Of a DNA stretch of 51,397 nucleotides, positions 16,189-24,569 are shown in pieces (positions within the stretch are counted from its first letter, which is position 1; each line of letters starts with the position of its first letter). The translations under genes and the position numbers were made by a program. Location of the stretch: contig NZ_LZIJ01000166.1 of NCBI RefSeq assembly GCF_001667115.1, forward strand, positions 1-51,397, in the 5' to 3' direction. The notes beneath the pieces are model-generated. The model was not told the DNA's origin, searched no databases, and was given only the letters and a program-made list of their open reading frames with translations. Source of the stretch: Mycobacterium sp. 852002-51163_SCH5372311. Lineage in GTDB: Bacteria > Actinomycetota > Actinomycetes > Mycobacteriales > Mycobacteriaceae.

Positions 16189-17106
16189 TCAGCGCGCTTG
16201 CCGTCGCGACGCCAAAGCCGCCAGCGCGCCGCCGGCCGCACCCAGCGCCAGGGCCGACGGCACACCGATCTTGGCCGCCTTGCGGGCGGTCCGGAAGTCG
16301 CGGATCTCCCATCCCCGTTCCCGGGCCAGGTTCCGCAGGCGGGTGTCGGGGTTGATCACGACCGCGGTTCCCACCAGCGAGAGCATCGGGACGTCGTTGT
16401 AACTGTCGGAGTACGCCGTACAGCGTTTCAGGTTGAGCCCCTCGCGGATCGCCAGCGAGCGCACCGCATGGGCTTTGCCGGTGCCGTGCAAGATTTCGCC
16501 GACCAGCCTGCCGGTGAACACCCCGTCGACCGACTCGGCGACGGTACCCAGGGCGCCGGTCAGCCCGAGCCGGCGCGCGATGGTCACCGCCAGTTCGTAG
16601 GGCGTGGCGGTGATCAACCACACCTGCTGGCCGGCGTCGAGGTGCATCTGGGTGAGCTCTCGGGTGCCGGGCCAGATCTTGTCCGCGATGATCTCGTCGT
16701 AGATCTCCTCGCCCATCGCCACCAACTCCGCGACGGGCCGGCCCGCGATGAAGCTGAGCGCTTTACGCCGGCCGGCGGCAGCGTCGTTGCTGAACTCCTT
16801 GCCGAGTATCTGGTACTTGGCCTGCGCGTAGACGAAACCGATCACGTCGCGGTAGGTGAAGTAGTTGCGGGCAGCCAGCCCGCGGGCGAAATGCGCCAGC
16901 GACGAGCCCTGCACCAAGGTGTTGTCCACGTCGAAAAAGGCGGCGGCCGTCAGGTCTACCGGCGGCTGGGGACGAACCTCTTCCGGAGCGGTCTCCAGAT
17001 CGCGCAGCGCACGCTCGGCGCTCGCGTTGTTGGCCAGCGACGCCAGATCGACGTCCTGAACGTGTTCCGCGCTGCCCGAATGAGCGCCCGAATCAGAGGA
17101 AGTCAT
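16189..17106 (-). CDS. serB1: HAD-superfamily hydrolase, phosphoserine phosphatase-like (SerB1)
   Basis: 305 residues from ATG 17106, which has a strong Shine-Dalgarno (GGAGG) a few bases upstream. HAD motif I is AFFDVDNTLVQGSS (residue ~57), motif II is ITATPYE, and motif IV is CTAYSDSYNDVPML, so the hydrolase core is intact. An N-terminal ~45-residue acidic lead precedes the domain and a hydrophobic, Ala/Gly-rich segment (ALALGAAGGALAAL) ends the protein. The close subfamily (HAD-IB) includes SerB-like phosphatases; true phosphoserine activity is unproven. First gene of the serB1 - dehydratase - cmaA2 group. Confidence 0.85.
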   Translation of the reverse strand: MTSSDSGAHSGSAEHVQDVDLASLANNASAERALRDLETAPEEVRPQPPVDLTAAAFFDVDNTLVQGSSLAHFARGLAARNYFTYRDVIGFVYAQAKYQILGKEFSNDAAAGRRKALSFIAGRPVAELVAMGEEIYDEIIADKIWPGTRELTQMHLDAGQQVWLITATPYELAVTIARRLGLTGALGTVAESVDGVFTGRLVGEILHGTGKAHAVRSLAIREGLNLKRCTAYSDSYNDVPMLSLVGTAVVINPDTRLRNLARERGWEIRDFRTARKAAKIGVPSALALGAAGGALAALASRRQAR

Positions 17107-17236
17107 CGCCAAACCTCCTAAATCGCGTGCCCGCCCGGTGGCCGCTGGGGTGATCGGTATCAACCCTATCTGGCCTATCCGGCGCCTGCCGCGACCGTCA
17201 GGACGATAGACGCAGCCAGCGACGCGGTCGGGTCGG

Positions 17237-17659
17237 CTAGTTGGTGCGTGCGGCGGTACCGGCGTCGTGCAGCCTCGCCAGCGACTCGCGCATCATGGCC
17301 TCACCGCGAGTCCAGTGCCGGTGCGCCTCGATGTGCGCGGCCGCCGCCCGTCCGGGCAGCGGTACCTGCAAAGCCATTGCCAGAGAATCGATTTCGCTGA
17401 CCACGCGTTCGGCGTGACGCCGAAACGCGGCTGCGGCGTCGTTGTCTCGATAGTCGTGATGGGCGATCAGCCTCGCCAGCATCGACAACCCCACCTGCAC
17501 CTCGGCGGCGCCGCGATGCCACAGCTCCCACGCGTCGGTATAGGCCGATCTCGACCCGCCGTACCGGGCGCGCAGCAAGCCGGCGACGTGGTCGTCGAGC
17601 TCGGCCAGCCGCTTTCGCAGGTCGTCGGGGTCGACGCCCAGATGGGTCTCGGCAGCCAC
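17237..17659 (-). CDS. Putative WXG100-like (ESX-type) helical protein
   Basis: About 140 residues from GTG 17659; GTG 17692 is an alternative. The N-terminus (HLGVDPDDLRKRLAELDDHV) and the mid-part (AYTDAWELWHRGAAEVQVGL) have the helix-turn-helix layout of WXG100 proteins, with WHRG at the turn in place of WxG, and a later DNDAAAAFRRHAE like the family's C-terminal segment. About 45 more residues follow, with another predicted helix (RHWTRGEAMMRESLARLHDA). No ESX genes are nearby. In M. tuberculosis this position holds mmpS2/mmpL2 instead. The fold call is by eye; it could simply be a helical hypothetical protein. Confidence 0.5.
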   Translation of the reverse strand: MAAETHLGVDPDDLRKRLAELDDHVAGLLRARYGGSRSAYTDAWELWHRGAAEVQVGLSMLARLIAHHDYRDNDAAAAFRRHAERVVSEIDSLAMALQVPLPGRAAAAHIEAHRHWTRGEAMMRESLARLHDAGTAARTN

Positions 17660-17748
17660 AGCGGCAACGTAACCGCCACCTCGCGCCGCCACAATTCACT
17701 GTTCCGGTCACCTGTGCCGGCTCGGCCCAAGCCGCAGCTGAGAAACTG

Positions 17749-18012
17749 GTGGCCATGACCCGACGGCAGGTAGAGCTGCTGACCCGCAACGGCTGCAGCA
17801 TATGCCAGCGGGTTCACCGGCGGCTCGACGAATTGGCCGCCGAGCTGGGTTTCGAACTGTCGGTCACCGACGTGGACGCCGCGGCGTCGGCGGGCGAGCC
17901 CGGGTTGCGGGCAGAGTTCGGCGACCGGCTGCCGGTGATCCTGCTGGACGGCCGCGAGCACAGCTACTGGGAGATCGACGAGCCGCGGCTGCGTGCCGAT
18001 CTCAACCGCTGA
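17749..18012 (+). CDS. Glutaredoxin-like protein (Rv0508-like)
   Basis: 87 residues from GTG 17749 (ATG 17755 also possible). Thioredoxin fold of the DUF836/NrdH-like kind: ELLTRNGCSICQRVHRRLDE carries a CxxC active site at about residues 16-19, then a beta-alpha-beta with RLPVILLDG, whose cis-Pro is the usual substrate-binding residue. Likely a cytosolic thiol-disulfide protein. It precedes hemA by 111 bases; the first haem enzyme, glutamyl-tRNA reductase, has an active-site cysteine, so a protective link is conceivable but not shown. Confidence 0.85.
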   Translation: MAMTRRQVELLTRNGCSICQRVHRRLDELAAELGFELSVTDVDAAASAGEPGLRAEFGDRLPVILLDGREHSYWEIDEPRLRADLNR

Positions 18013-18041
18013 ATGGGCCCTGACTGGACATGGGCCGACAT

Positions 18042-18071
18042 TTGGTAGCCCAGCTCGTAAACCATTACCGT
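18042..18071 (+). promoter_or_regulatory. Candidate sigma-A promoter for hemA
   Basis: TTGGTA (18042-18047) and TACCGT (18066-18071) are separated by 18 bases, 53 bases before the hemA GTG. Only a loose match in the -10 box; hemA could also be read from the glutaredoxin transcript. Confidence 0.3.
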
Positions 18072-18123
18072 AGACACCAGTTCTGCTGGAGCTAAGCAAG
18101 GGAGCTGGCCAGGTGATGCTGCC

Positions 18124-19515
18124 GTGAGCATCTTGCTCTTCGGGGTTTCGCACCGCAGTGCGCCGGTCCCGGTCCTGGAACAACTCAGCGTCGACGAATC
18201 CGACCAGGTCAAGATCGTCGACCGGGTGCTGCAGTCACCGCTGGTCACCGAGGCGATGGTGTTGTCGACGTGCAACCGGGTCGAGGTCTACGCCGTGGTG
18301 GACGCGTTCCACGCCGGGTTGTCGGTGATCGGTCAGGTGTTGTCCGAACACTCCGGCATGTCGATGGGTGACCTCACCAAATACGCCTACGTCCGCTACA
18401 GCGAGGCCGCCGTCGAGCATCTGTTCGCGGTGTCCAGTGGCCTGGACTCCGCCGTGGTCGGCGAGCAGCAGGTGCTTGGTCAGGTGCGTCGCGCCTATGC
18501 CGCCGCCGAGGCCAACCGCACCGTCGGCCGGGTGCTGCACGAGCTGGCCCAGCGCGCGTTGTCGGTGGGCAAACGGGTGCACTCCGAAACCGCCATCGAC
18601 GCCGCCGGCGCCTCGGTGGTGTCGGTCGCGCTCGGCATGGCCGAGCGCAAGCTGGGCGGGCTGGACGGCAAGACCGCCGTCGTGATCGGCGCCGGCGCGA
18701 TGGGCGCACTGTCGGCGGCCCACCTGACCCGGGCCGGGATCGGGCGCATCCAGGTGCTCAACAGGTCGCACTCGCGGGCGCAGCGGCTGGTTCGCAAGAT
18801 CCGTGAAGCTCATGTACCGGCCGAGGCGCTGACCCTTGACCGGCTGCCGGACGCGCTGGCCGATGCCGACGTCGTGGTCAGCTGTACCGGTGCGCTGAGC
18901 CCCGTGGTCTCGCTGGCCGATGTACATCACGCCCTGGCCGCGGCGCGCCGTGACGAAATGGCGCATCCGCTGGTGATATGCGACCTGGGGATGCCGCGCG
19001 ACGTCGATCCTGCGGTGGCCGGACTGCCCGGCGTCTGGGTCGTCGACGTCGACCGCGTGCAACGCGAACCGTCGGCCCATGCCGCGGCCGCCGACGTCGA
19101 CGCCGCCCGGCACATCGTGGCCGCCGAGGTCGCCGCCTACCTGGCGGGCCAGCGGATGGCCGAGGTCACGCCCACGGTCACCGCGCTTCGCCAGCGGGCG
19201 GCCGATGTGGTCGAGGCGGAGTTGTTGCGCCTGGACAACCGCCTGCCCGGGCTGGAAAGCGACGAGCGCGAAGAGGTGGCTCGCACGGTGCGCCGGGTGG
19301 TGGACAAGCTGCTGCACGCGCCCACGGTGCGGATCAAGCAGCTGGCCAGTGCCCCCGGCGGCGACAGCTACGCCGAGGCGCTGCGCGAACTTTTCGAACT
19401 GGACCAGACGGCGATAGACTCCGTGGCCGCCGTCGCCACTTCTGAATTACCGGTTGTAGCAAGCGGATTCGATGCAACCAGCCACCCGGGCGGCGCGCAG
19501 AAGTCCGCCGAGTAG
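18124..19515 (+). CDS. hemA: Glutamyl-tRNA reductase
   Basis: 463 residues from GTG 18124. It reduces glutamyl-tRNA(Glu) to glutamate-1-semialdehyde, the first committed step of tetrapyrrole synthesis. The nucleophile Cys50 is in STCNRVEVY, preceded by GVSHRSAPV; GEQQVLGQVRRAY marks the catalytic domain, AVVIGAGAMGALSA is the NADPH site (near 185-198), and the C-terminal dimerisation domain ends with RRVVDKLLHAPTVRIKQLA and a 50-residue variable tail. First gene of hemA-hemC-hemD-hemB. hemC begins 12 bases after its stop, so translation is likely linked. Confidence 0.97.
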   Translation: MSILLFGVSHRSAPVPVLEQLSVDESDQVKIVDRVLQSPLVTEAMVLSTCNRVEVYAVVDAFHAGLSVIGQVLSEHSGMSMGDLTKYAYVRYSEAAVEHLFAVSSGLDSAVVGEQQVLGQVRRAYAAAEANRTVGRVLHELAQRALSVGKRVHSETAIDAAGASVVSVALGMAERKLGGLDGKTAVVIGAGAMGALSAAHLTRAGIGRIQVLNRSHSRAQRLVRKIREAHVPAEALTLDRLPDALADADVVVSCTGALSPVVSLADVHHALAAARRDEMAHPLVICDLGMPRDVDPAVAGLPGVWVVDVDRVQREPSAHAAAADVDAARHIVAAEVAAYLAGQRMAEVTPTVTALRQRAADVVEAELLRLDNRLPGLESDEREEVARTVRRVVDKLLHAPTVRIKQLASAPGGDSYAEALRELFELDQTAIDSVAAVATSELPVVASGFDATSHPGGAQKSAE

Positions 19516-19527
19516 CGATTGGCGCAC

Positions 19528-20475
19528 GTGATCCGGATCGGCACCCGGGGCAGCCTGCTGGCCACCACCCAGGCCGCCGTCGTCAGGGACGCCTTGATCG
19601 CCAGCGGCCACGCGGCGGAGTTGGTGACCATCAGCACCGTCGGCGACCGGTCGTCGGCGCCCATCGAAGATCTCGGCGTGGGGGTCTTCACCACCGCGCT
19701 GCGCGAGGCCATGGACGAGGGCCGGGTGGACGCGGCGGTGCACTCGCACAAGGATTTGCCAACCGCCGAGGACCCGCGGTTCACCATCGCCGCAATACCG
19801 CCGCGCAACGACCCACGCGACGCCCTGGTGGCCCGCGACGGGCTGACGCTGGGGGAGTTGCCGGTGGGTTCGTTGGTGGGCACCTCGTCGCCGAGGCGGG
19901 CCGCACAGCTTAGAGCATTGGGTCTCGGTTTGGAAATCCGCCCCCTAAGAGGCAACCTAGATACCAGGTTGAACAGGGTAAGCAGTGGTGATCTTGACGC
20001 CATCGTGGTAGCCCGGGCTGGTCTGGCCCGGTTGGGCCGCCTCGATGATGTCACCGAGACGCTGGAGCCGGTGCAGATGTTGCCAGCACCGGCTCAAGGC
20101 GCGCTCGCGGTCGAGTGCCGCGCCGGGGATCATCGGCTCGCGGCAGTGCTGGCGGAGTTGGACGACGCCGACACGCGCGCGGCGGTCACTGCGGAGCGTG
20201 CCTTGCTCGCCGAACTGGAGGCCGGCTGCTCGGCACCGGTGGGCGCGATCGCCGAAGTGGTCGAGTCCATCGATGAGGAGGGCCACGTCTTCGAAGAGCT
20301 GTCGCTGCGCGGCTGCGTAGCGGCGCTGGACGGATCCGACGTGATCCGCGCGTCCGGCATCGGCAGTTCTGACCGGGCCCGGGAGCTGGGGCTTTCGGTC
20401 GCCGCGGAACTGTTCGAGCTGGGCGCCCGGGAGCTGATGGGTCAAGCGCGGCAAGACCCCGCGCGAGGAAGTTAA
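19528..20475 (+). CDS. hemC: Porphobilinogen deaminase (hydroxymethylbilane synthase)
   Basis: 315 residues from GTG 19528; a TTG at 19519 would add three. Polymerises four porphobilinogens. IRIGTRGSLLATTQ opens the protein, VHSHKDLP holds the catalytic Asp region, SSPRRAAQLRAL and LRGNLDTRL bind the substrate acids, and Cys234 in LEAGCSAPVGA carries the dipyrromethane cofactor. Full family length. Forty-four bases separate it from hemD, partly filled by an 11-bp tandem repeat. Confidence 0.97.
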   Translation: MIRIGTRGSLLATTQAAVVRDALIASGHAAELVTISTVGDRSSAPIEDLGVGVFTTALREAMDEGRVDAAVHSHKDLPTAEDPRFTIAAIPPRNDPRDALVARDGLTLGELPVGSLVGTSSPRRAAQLRALGLGLEIRPLRGNLDTRLNRVSSGDLDAIVVARAGLARLGRLDDVTETLEPVQMLPAPAQGALAVECRAGDHRLAAVLAELDDADTRAAVTAERALLAELEAGCSAPVGAIAEVVESIDEEGHVFEELSLRGCVAALDGSDVIRASGIGSSDRARELGLSVAAELFELGARELMGQARQDPARGS

Positions 20476-20479
20476 ACGA

Positions 20480-20501
20480 GACTCTGGAAAGACTCTGGAA
20501 A
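20480..20501 (+). repeat. Tandem 11-bp direct repeat before hemD
   Basis: GACTCTGGAAA occurs twice without a gap between the hemC stop and the hemD start. Probably replication slippage; it changes only the spacing within the operon. Confidence 0.75.
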
Positions 20502-20519
20502 GACGACGTGGGAGCGACA

Positions 20520-22208
20520 ATGATGACGCGAGGGCGTAAGCCGAGACCGGGCCGCATCACGTTCGTGGGCTCGGGTCCCGGCGACCCAGGCCTGCTGACC
20601 ACGCGGGCCGCAACGGTGCTGGCGAATGCTGCCCTGGTGTTCACCGACCCCGACGTGCCCGAGTCGGTCCTGGCCGTGATCGGCAAGGACCTACCTCCGG
20701 TGTCCGGTCCGGCGCCGGCCGACCCGCCAGGCAACGCCGACGAAAAGCAAGCTGCCGGTGAGAAGGTCGCCGCAAACCCTCCGGCTGCGGTGCCCGGCGC
20801 GCCAGACATCCGTCCGGCCCTGGGTGATCCTGCCGAGGTCGCCAAGACGCTGACCGCCGAAGCCCGTACCGGTGCCGATGTGGTTCGGCTGGTGGCGGGT
20901 GACCCGCTGTCGGTGGATGCGGTCATCACCGAGGTGACCGCGGTCGCGCGCGCCCACATGCATATCGAGATCATCCCCGGCCTGGCCGCCACCAGCGCCG
21001 TCCCGACGTATGCGGGGCTGCCGCTGGGCTCGTCGCACACCGTCGCAGACGTGCGCGGTGAAGTGGATTGGGACGCTTTGGCAGCCGCGCCCGGGCCGCT
21101 GATCCTGCAGGCCACCGCGTCGCACCTGGCCGACGCCGCCCGCACGCTGATCGAGCACGAGCTGGCCGAGACCACGCCCTGTGTGGTGACCGCGCACGGC
21201 ACCACCTGCCAGCAACGATCGGTCGAGACCACGCTGCTGGGACTGACCGACCCGGCCATACTCAACGGCACTGACGCCGGGCTGTCTCCCGCAACCGGGG
21301 GCGATCCGCAGAGCGGGCCGCTGGTGGTGACCATCGGCAAGACGGTGGCCAGCCGCGCGAAGCTGAACTGGTGGGAGAGCCGCGCGCTGTACGGCTGGAC
21401 CGTGCTGGTGCCGCGCACCAAGGACCAGGCCGGCGAGATGAGCGAGCGGCTGACGTCCTACGGCGCACTGCCCATCGAGGTGCCGACCATTGCCGTCGAG
21501 CCCCCGCGCAGTCCCGCGCAGATGGAGCGCGCGGTCAAGGGCCTGGTCGACGGCCGTTTCCAATGGGTGGTGTTCACCTCCACCAACGCGGTGCGCGCGG
21601 TGTGGGAGAAGTTCGGCGAGTTCGGTCTGGACGCCCGCGCGTTCTCCGGGGTGAAGATCGCCTGTGTGGGTGAGTCGACGGCCGACCGGGTCCGGGCGTT
21701 CGGGATCAGCCCCGAGCTGGTGCCGGCCGGCGAGCAGTCCTCGATCGGCCTGCTGGACGAATTCCCGCCGTACGACAGCGTTTTCGACCCGGTGAACCGG
21801 GTGTTGCTGCCGCGCGCCGACATTGCCACCGAGACGCTGGCCGAGGGTCTGCGCGAGCGGGGCTGGGAGATCGAGGACGTCACCGCCTACCGGACGGTGC
21901 GTGCCGCGCCTCCGCCGGCAACCACCCGCGAAATGATCAAGACGGGCGGGTTCGACGCGGTGTGCTTCACGTCGAGCTCCACGGTGCGCAACCTGGTCGG
22001 CATCGCGGGCAAGCCGCATGCGCGGACCATCATCGCCTGCATAGGCCCCAAGACCGCCGAGACCGCCGCCGAGTTCGGCCTGCGGGTCGACGTCCAGCCC
22101 GATACCGCCGCGGTGGGTCCGCTGGTGGACGCACTGGCCGAACATGCCGCCCGGTTGCGCGCCGAGGGCGCGCTGCCGCCGCCACGCAAGAAGAGCCGCA
22201 GGCGCTAG
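20520..22208 (+). CDS. hemD: Bifunctional uroporphyrinogen-III methyltransferase / uroporphyrinogen-III synthase
   Basis: About 562 residues from ATG 20520, preceded by GGGAG; GTG 20508 is also open. Two domains are fused. Residues ~10-260 resemble the SAM-dependent CobA/CysG methylase: ITFVGSGPGDPGLLT, VVRLVAGDPL, and IIPGLAATSAVPTYAGLPL, then a linker. An insert of about 50 residues (60-110), rich in Pro, Ala and Asp, interrupts the methylase after the first block. Residues ~285-555 resemble uroporphyrinogen-III synthase: VLVPRTKDQAGEMSERL, WVVFTSTNAVRAV and a final TIIACIGPKTAETAAEFGL. So one protein leads towards haem and possibly sirohaem or B12. Matches Rv0511. Confidence 0.94.
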   Translation: MMTRGRKPRPGRITFVGSGPGDPGLLTTRAATVLANAALVFTDPDVPESVLAVIGKDLPPVSGPAPADPPGNADEKQAAGEKVAANPPAAVPGAPDIRPALGDPAEVAKTLTAEARTGADVVRLVAGDPLSVDAVITEVTAVARAHMHIEIIPGLAATSAVPTYAGLPLGSSHTVADVRGEVDWDALAAAPGPLILQATASHLADAARTLIEHELAETTPCVVTAHGTTCQQRSVETTLLGLTDPAILNGTDAGLSPATGGDPQSGPLVVTIGKTVASRAKLNWWESRALYGWTVLVPRTKDQAGEMSERLTSYGALPIEVPTIAVEPPRSPAQMERAVKGLVDGRFQWVVFTSTNAVRAVWEKFGEFGLDARAFSGVKIACVGESTADRVRAFGISPELVPAGEQSSIGLLDEFPPYDSVFDPVNRVLLPRADIATETLAEGLRERGWEIEDVTAYRTVRAAPPPATTREMIKTGGFDAVCFTSSSTVRNLVGIAGKPHARTIIACIGPKTAETAAEFGLRVDVQPDTAAVGPLVDALAEHAARLRAEGALPPPRKKSRRR

Positions 22209-22222
22209 TGGTCGCCGGACGG

Positions 22223-22282
22223 GCGAGCGTGCGGGTCTGTACGCCAACACGCCGTCGGCGCTGGCATTCTGCGCACGCTCGC
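22223..22282. repeat. Dispersed imperfect palindrome, copy B
   Basis: A 60-base element from GCGAGCGTGCGGGTCTGTAC to GCGCACGCTCGC; the ends are inverted repeats of each other (GCGAGCGTGCG/CGCACGCTCGC). It is the second copy of the element at 6709-6769. It fills the gap between hemD and hemB and ends eight bases before the hemB ATG, where it could fold in the mRNA over the ribosome binding region. Confidence 0.75.
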
Positions 22283-22290
22283 GGCCGCGA

Positions 22291-23271
22291 ATGAGTGCGT
22301 ATCCGCGGCAGCGTCCGCGCCGGCTGCGCTCCACTCCGGCGATGCGTCGCCTGGTGGCTCAAACCTCGTTGGAACCAAGGCATTTGGTGCTGCCGATGTT
22401 CGTCGCCGACATCGACGAACCCCGACCGATCGCGTCGATGCCGGGAGTGCTGCAGCACACCCGCGATTCGTTGCGCAGTGCCGCCGCTGACGCGGTGGGC
22501 GCAGGCGTCGGGGGTCTGATGCTGTTTGGTGTGCCCCGCGACGCGGATAAGGACGCGACCGGCTCGGCCGGCATCGATCCCGACGGCATTCTCAACGTCG
22601 CGCTTCGCGACCTGAGCAAGGACCTCGGCGATGCCACCGTGTTGATGGCCGACACCTGCCTGGACGAGTTCACCGACCACGGGCACTGCGGCGTGCTGGA
22701 CGGGTCAGGCCGGGTTGATAACGATGCTACGGTGGCGCGGTACGTGGAATTGGCTGTGGCGCAAGCGGAATCGGGTGCGCACGTGGTCGGCCCGAGCGGG
22801 ATGATGGACGGTCAGGTGGGCGCGATCCGGGATGGGCTGGACGCGGCCGGCTACAGCGATGTGGCGATCCTGGCCTACGCCGCGAAGTTCGCCTCGGCGT
22901 TCTACGGCCCGTTCCGTGAGGCGGTGAACTCCAGCCTGTCCGGCGACCGGCGTACTTATCAGCAGGAGCCGGGTAACGTCCGCGAGGCGCTGCGCGAGAT
23001 CGAACTGGACCTCGACGAGGGGGCCGACATCGTGATGATCAAGCCGGCGTTGGGGTATCTGGACATAGTCGCCGCGGCGGCCGGCATGTCCCGGGTGCCG
23101 GTGGCCGCCTATCAAGTCTCGGGGGAGTACGCGATGATTTGTGCTGCGGCCGCGAACAACTGGATCGACGAACGCGCCGCCGCGCTGGAATCGCTGACCA
23201 GCATCCGGCGCGCCGGGGCGGACATTGTGCTCACTTACTGGGCCGCCGACGTGGCGGGTTGGCTTTCCTGA
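22291..23271 (+). CDS. hemB: Delta-aminolevulinic acid dehydratase (porphobilinogen synthase)
   Basis: 326 residues from ATG 22291. Condenses two aminolevulinates to porphobilinogen. The two Schiff-base lysines are in YAAKFASAFYGPF and VMIKPALGYLD. The metal-site region reads TCLDEFTDHGHCG, with Asp instead of the zinc-binding cysteines, so this is the magnesium-type bacterial enzyme. HLVLPMFVADI and SSLSGDRRTYQQEPGN are further family marks. Full length. The start lies just after palindrome copy B and has no clear Shine-Dalgarno, so the repeat may influence initiation. Confidence 0.97.
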   Translation: MSAYPRQRPRRLRSTPAMRRLVAQTSLEPRHLVLPMFVADIDEPRPIASMPGVLQHTRDSLRSAAADAVGAGVGGLMLFGVPRDADKDATGSAGIDPDGILNVALRDLSKDLGDATVLMADTCLDEFTDHGHCGVLDGSGRVDNDATVARYVELAVAQAESGAHVVGPSGMMDGQVGAIRDGLDAAGYSDVAILAYAAKFASAFYGPFREAVNSSLSGDRRTYQQEPGNVREALREIELDLDEGADIVMIKPALGYLDIVAAAAGMSRVPVAAYQVSGEYAMICAAAANNWIDERAAALESLTSIRRAGADIVLTYWAADVAGWLS

Positions 23272-23314
23272 CAGGCCCATCGGCGAGTAACAATCACGGG
23301 ATGGGGTTTCTCAG

Positions 23315-23884
23315 ATGACACCGGCAACAGGCAACAACGTTGGGGACCCCAAGCCGTTGTTCTACGAACCCGGCGCCAGCTGGTGGTGGCTGCTGGCGGG
23401 CCCGGCCTGCGCGGTGTCGCTGATTCTGGTGGAGATATCCAGCCATGCCAGGATCAGCCTGCTGATCCCGGGCATTTTTCTGGTGATGGTGTCGCTTTTC
23501 GTCGGATTACAGGTGTTGGCGGCACGGATCCACACCTCAGTCGAGCTGACCCAAGACGCCCTGCGACAGGGCACCGAGACCGTCCTGATCTCCGAGATCG
23601 TCAAGATCTTCCCGGAGGCCGAGAATTCCGTGGCTTCCGGCAAAGACCTGGCGAAGTGGCAGACGGCGCGGGCACTCGGTGAACTGGTCGGGGTCCCGCG
23701 GGGGCGGGTGGGCATCGGGCTGAAGCTGACCGGAGGCCGCACCGCGCAGGCTTGGGCGCGCCGCCACCGTCAGCTGCGGGCGGCGCTGACTCCGCTGGTC
23801 CAGGAGCGGGTCGGTCCCGAGGTCGTTGAGGTCGTCGACACCGACGATATCGACGAGGAAAACGATTCTTGGCCGCCACGGTGA
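23315..23884 (+). CDS. DUF3093 membrane protein (Rv0513-like)
   Basis: 189 residues. Two adjacent membrane helices (about 23-42 and 49-70) follow a short N-terminus with FYEPGASWWWLL, then a soluble domain of about 115 residues containing WQTARALGELVGVPRGR and an acidic end. This layout is that of DUF3093, found next to haem or nucleotide genes in actinobacteria. Function unknown. Its stop overlaps the next gene's start. Confidence 0.8.
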   Translation: MTPATGNNVGDPKPLFYEPGASWWWLLAGPACAVSLILVEISSHARISLLIPGIFLVMVSLFVGLQVLAARIHTSVELTQDALRQGTETVLISEIVKIFPEAENSVASGKDLAKWQTARALGELVGVPRGRVGIGLKLTGGRTAQAWARRHRQLRAALTPLVQERVGPEVVEVVDTDDIDEENDSWPPR

Positions 23885-24141
23885 TGCGGCGCTTACGGGC
23901 GATTCTGGCAATCGGCCTGGCGTTGGCCGCGGCGGCCGGCGCCGCGATGACTTGGTTGCATTCGAGGCACACGGTGACTGTCGCGCCGATCACCGACGGG
24001 CAGCCGTCCACGGTCTCGTTGGTTTATGACCCGCAACTGCTGCTGTTGACGATGTTGTTGGCCATCGCCGCAGGGGTGCTCGTCGTGCTCGGGGTGGCCG
24101 CGCTGTGGCGCGGCAGGCGTCAGGTGTCCGACGGTGGCTAA
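23881..24141 (+). CDS. Small membrane protein (Rv0514-like)
   Basis: About 86 residues. Start not certain: GTG 23881, ATG 23884 (overlapping the TGA of the DUF3093 gene) and TTG 23869 are in frame. Two hydrophobic helices (LRAILAIGLALAAAAGAAM and LLLLTMLLAIAAGVLVVLG) with a short exported loop between them and a basic tail. It is probably co-translated with the DUF3093 protein and may pair with it. Its stop overlaps that of the convergent STAS gene by four bases. Confidence 0.75.
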   Translation: MMRRLRAILAIGLALAAAAGAAMTWLHSRHTVTVAPITDGQPSTVSLVYDPQLLLLTMLLAIAAGVLVVLGVAALWRGRRQVSDGG

Positions 24142-24569
24142 GCCGTCTTCCCGATGAGCGACAACACCATCTGACGGCGCCTGCCGATGGCCTCGGCCAC
24201 GTTGTGCAGCGCCTCGTGCACCGAACGCGTGATCGGGAACATCGCGCGGGCCTCATCCCCCAGCGCCTCGACGACCGCGGGGCCGGCAACCAACATCCAC
24301 TCCACCCCGGCGGCGCGCCACTCGTCGTCGAGCATGCACAGCAACCCGATCCCCACCGGAGCGAAGTTGTCCATCTCGCTGAGGTCGAGCACCACCTGGT
24401 CGGCTTCCAAAGCAAGACGCCGCACGTAGGCCTTGACGCGATCAACGTTGACGACGTCGATTTCGCCCCGGACGGTCACTACCGTCGCCAGGTGGCGACC
24501 GTACGCCCGAACCTGGGCGCCACCGCAGTCAAAGGTGCCGTTGTCCCGTCGAGTGATCACGGCAGTCAT
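24138..24569 (-). CDS. oprA: STAS-domain anti-anti-sigma factor (OprA / Rv0516c-like)
   Basis: 143 residues from ATG 24569; an in-frame ATG at 24581 is the alternative. STAS fold: YGRHLATVVTVRGEIDVVN at the first strands and QVVLDLSEMDNFAPVGIGLL at the helix that normally carries the phosphoacceptor Ser. Here that Ser is missing (FAPVG where most members have DSSG-like). Thr2 after the chosen start is kept; in M. tuberculosis PknD is reported to phosphorylate Rv0516c on Thr2 and so to block binding to its sigma-factor partners. The protein therefore probably links osmotic or kinase signals to SigF-type control. No convincing SigF promoter was found upstream. Confidence 0.82.
   Translation of the reverse strand: MTAVITRRDNGTFDCGGAQVRAYGRHLATVVTVRGEIDVVNVDRVKAYVRRLALEADQVVLDLSEMDNFAPVGIGLLCMLDDEWRAAGVEWMLVAGPAVVEALGDEARAMFPITRSVHEALHNVAEAIGRRRQMVLSLIGKTA

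Noticed and set aside
20691..22334. A 547-residue minus-strand frame opposite hemD
   Set aside because: hemD motifs are intact on the plus strand and the antisense product has no recognisable features.
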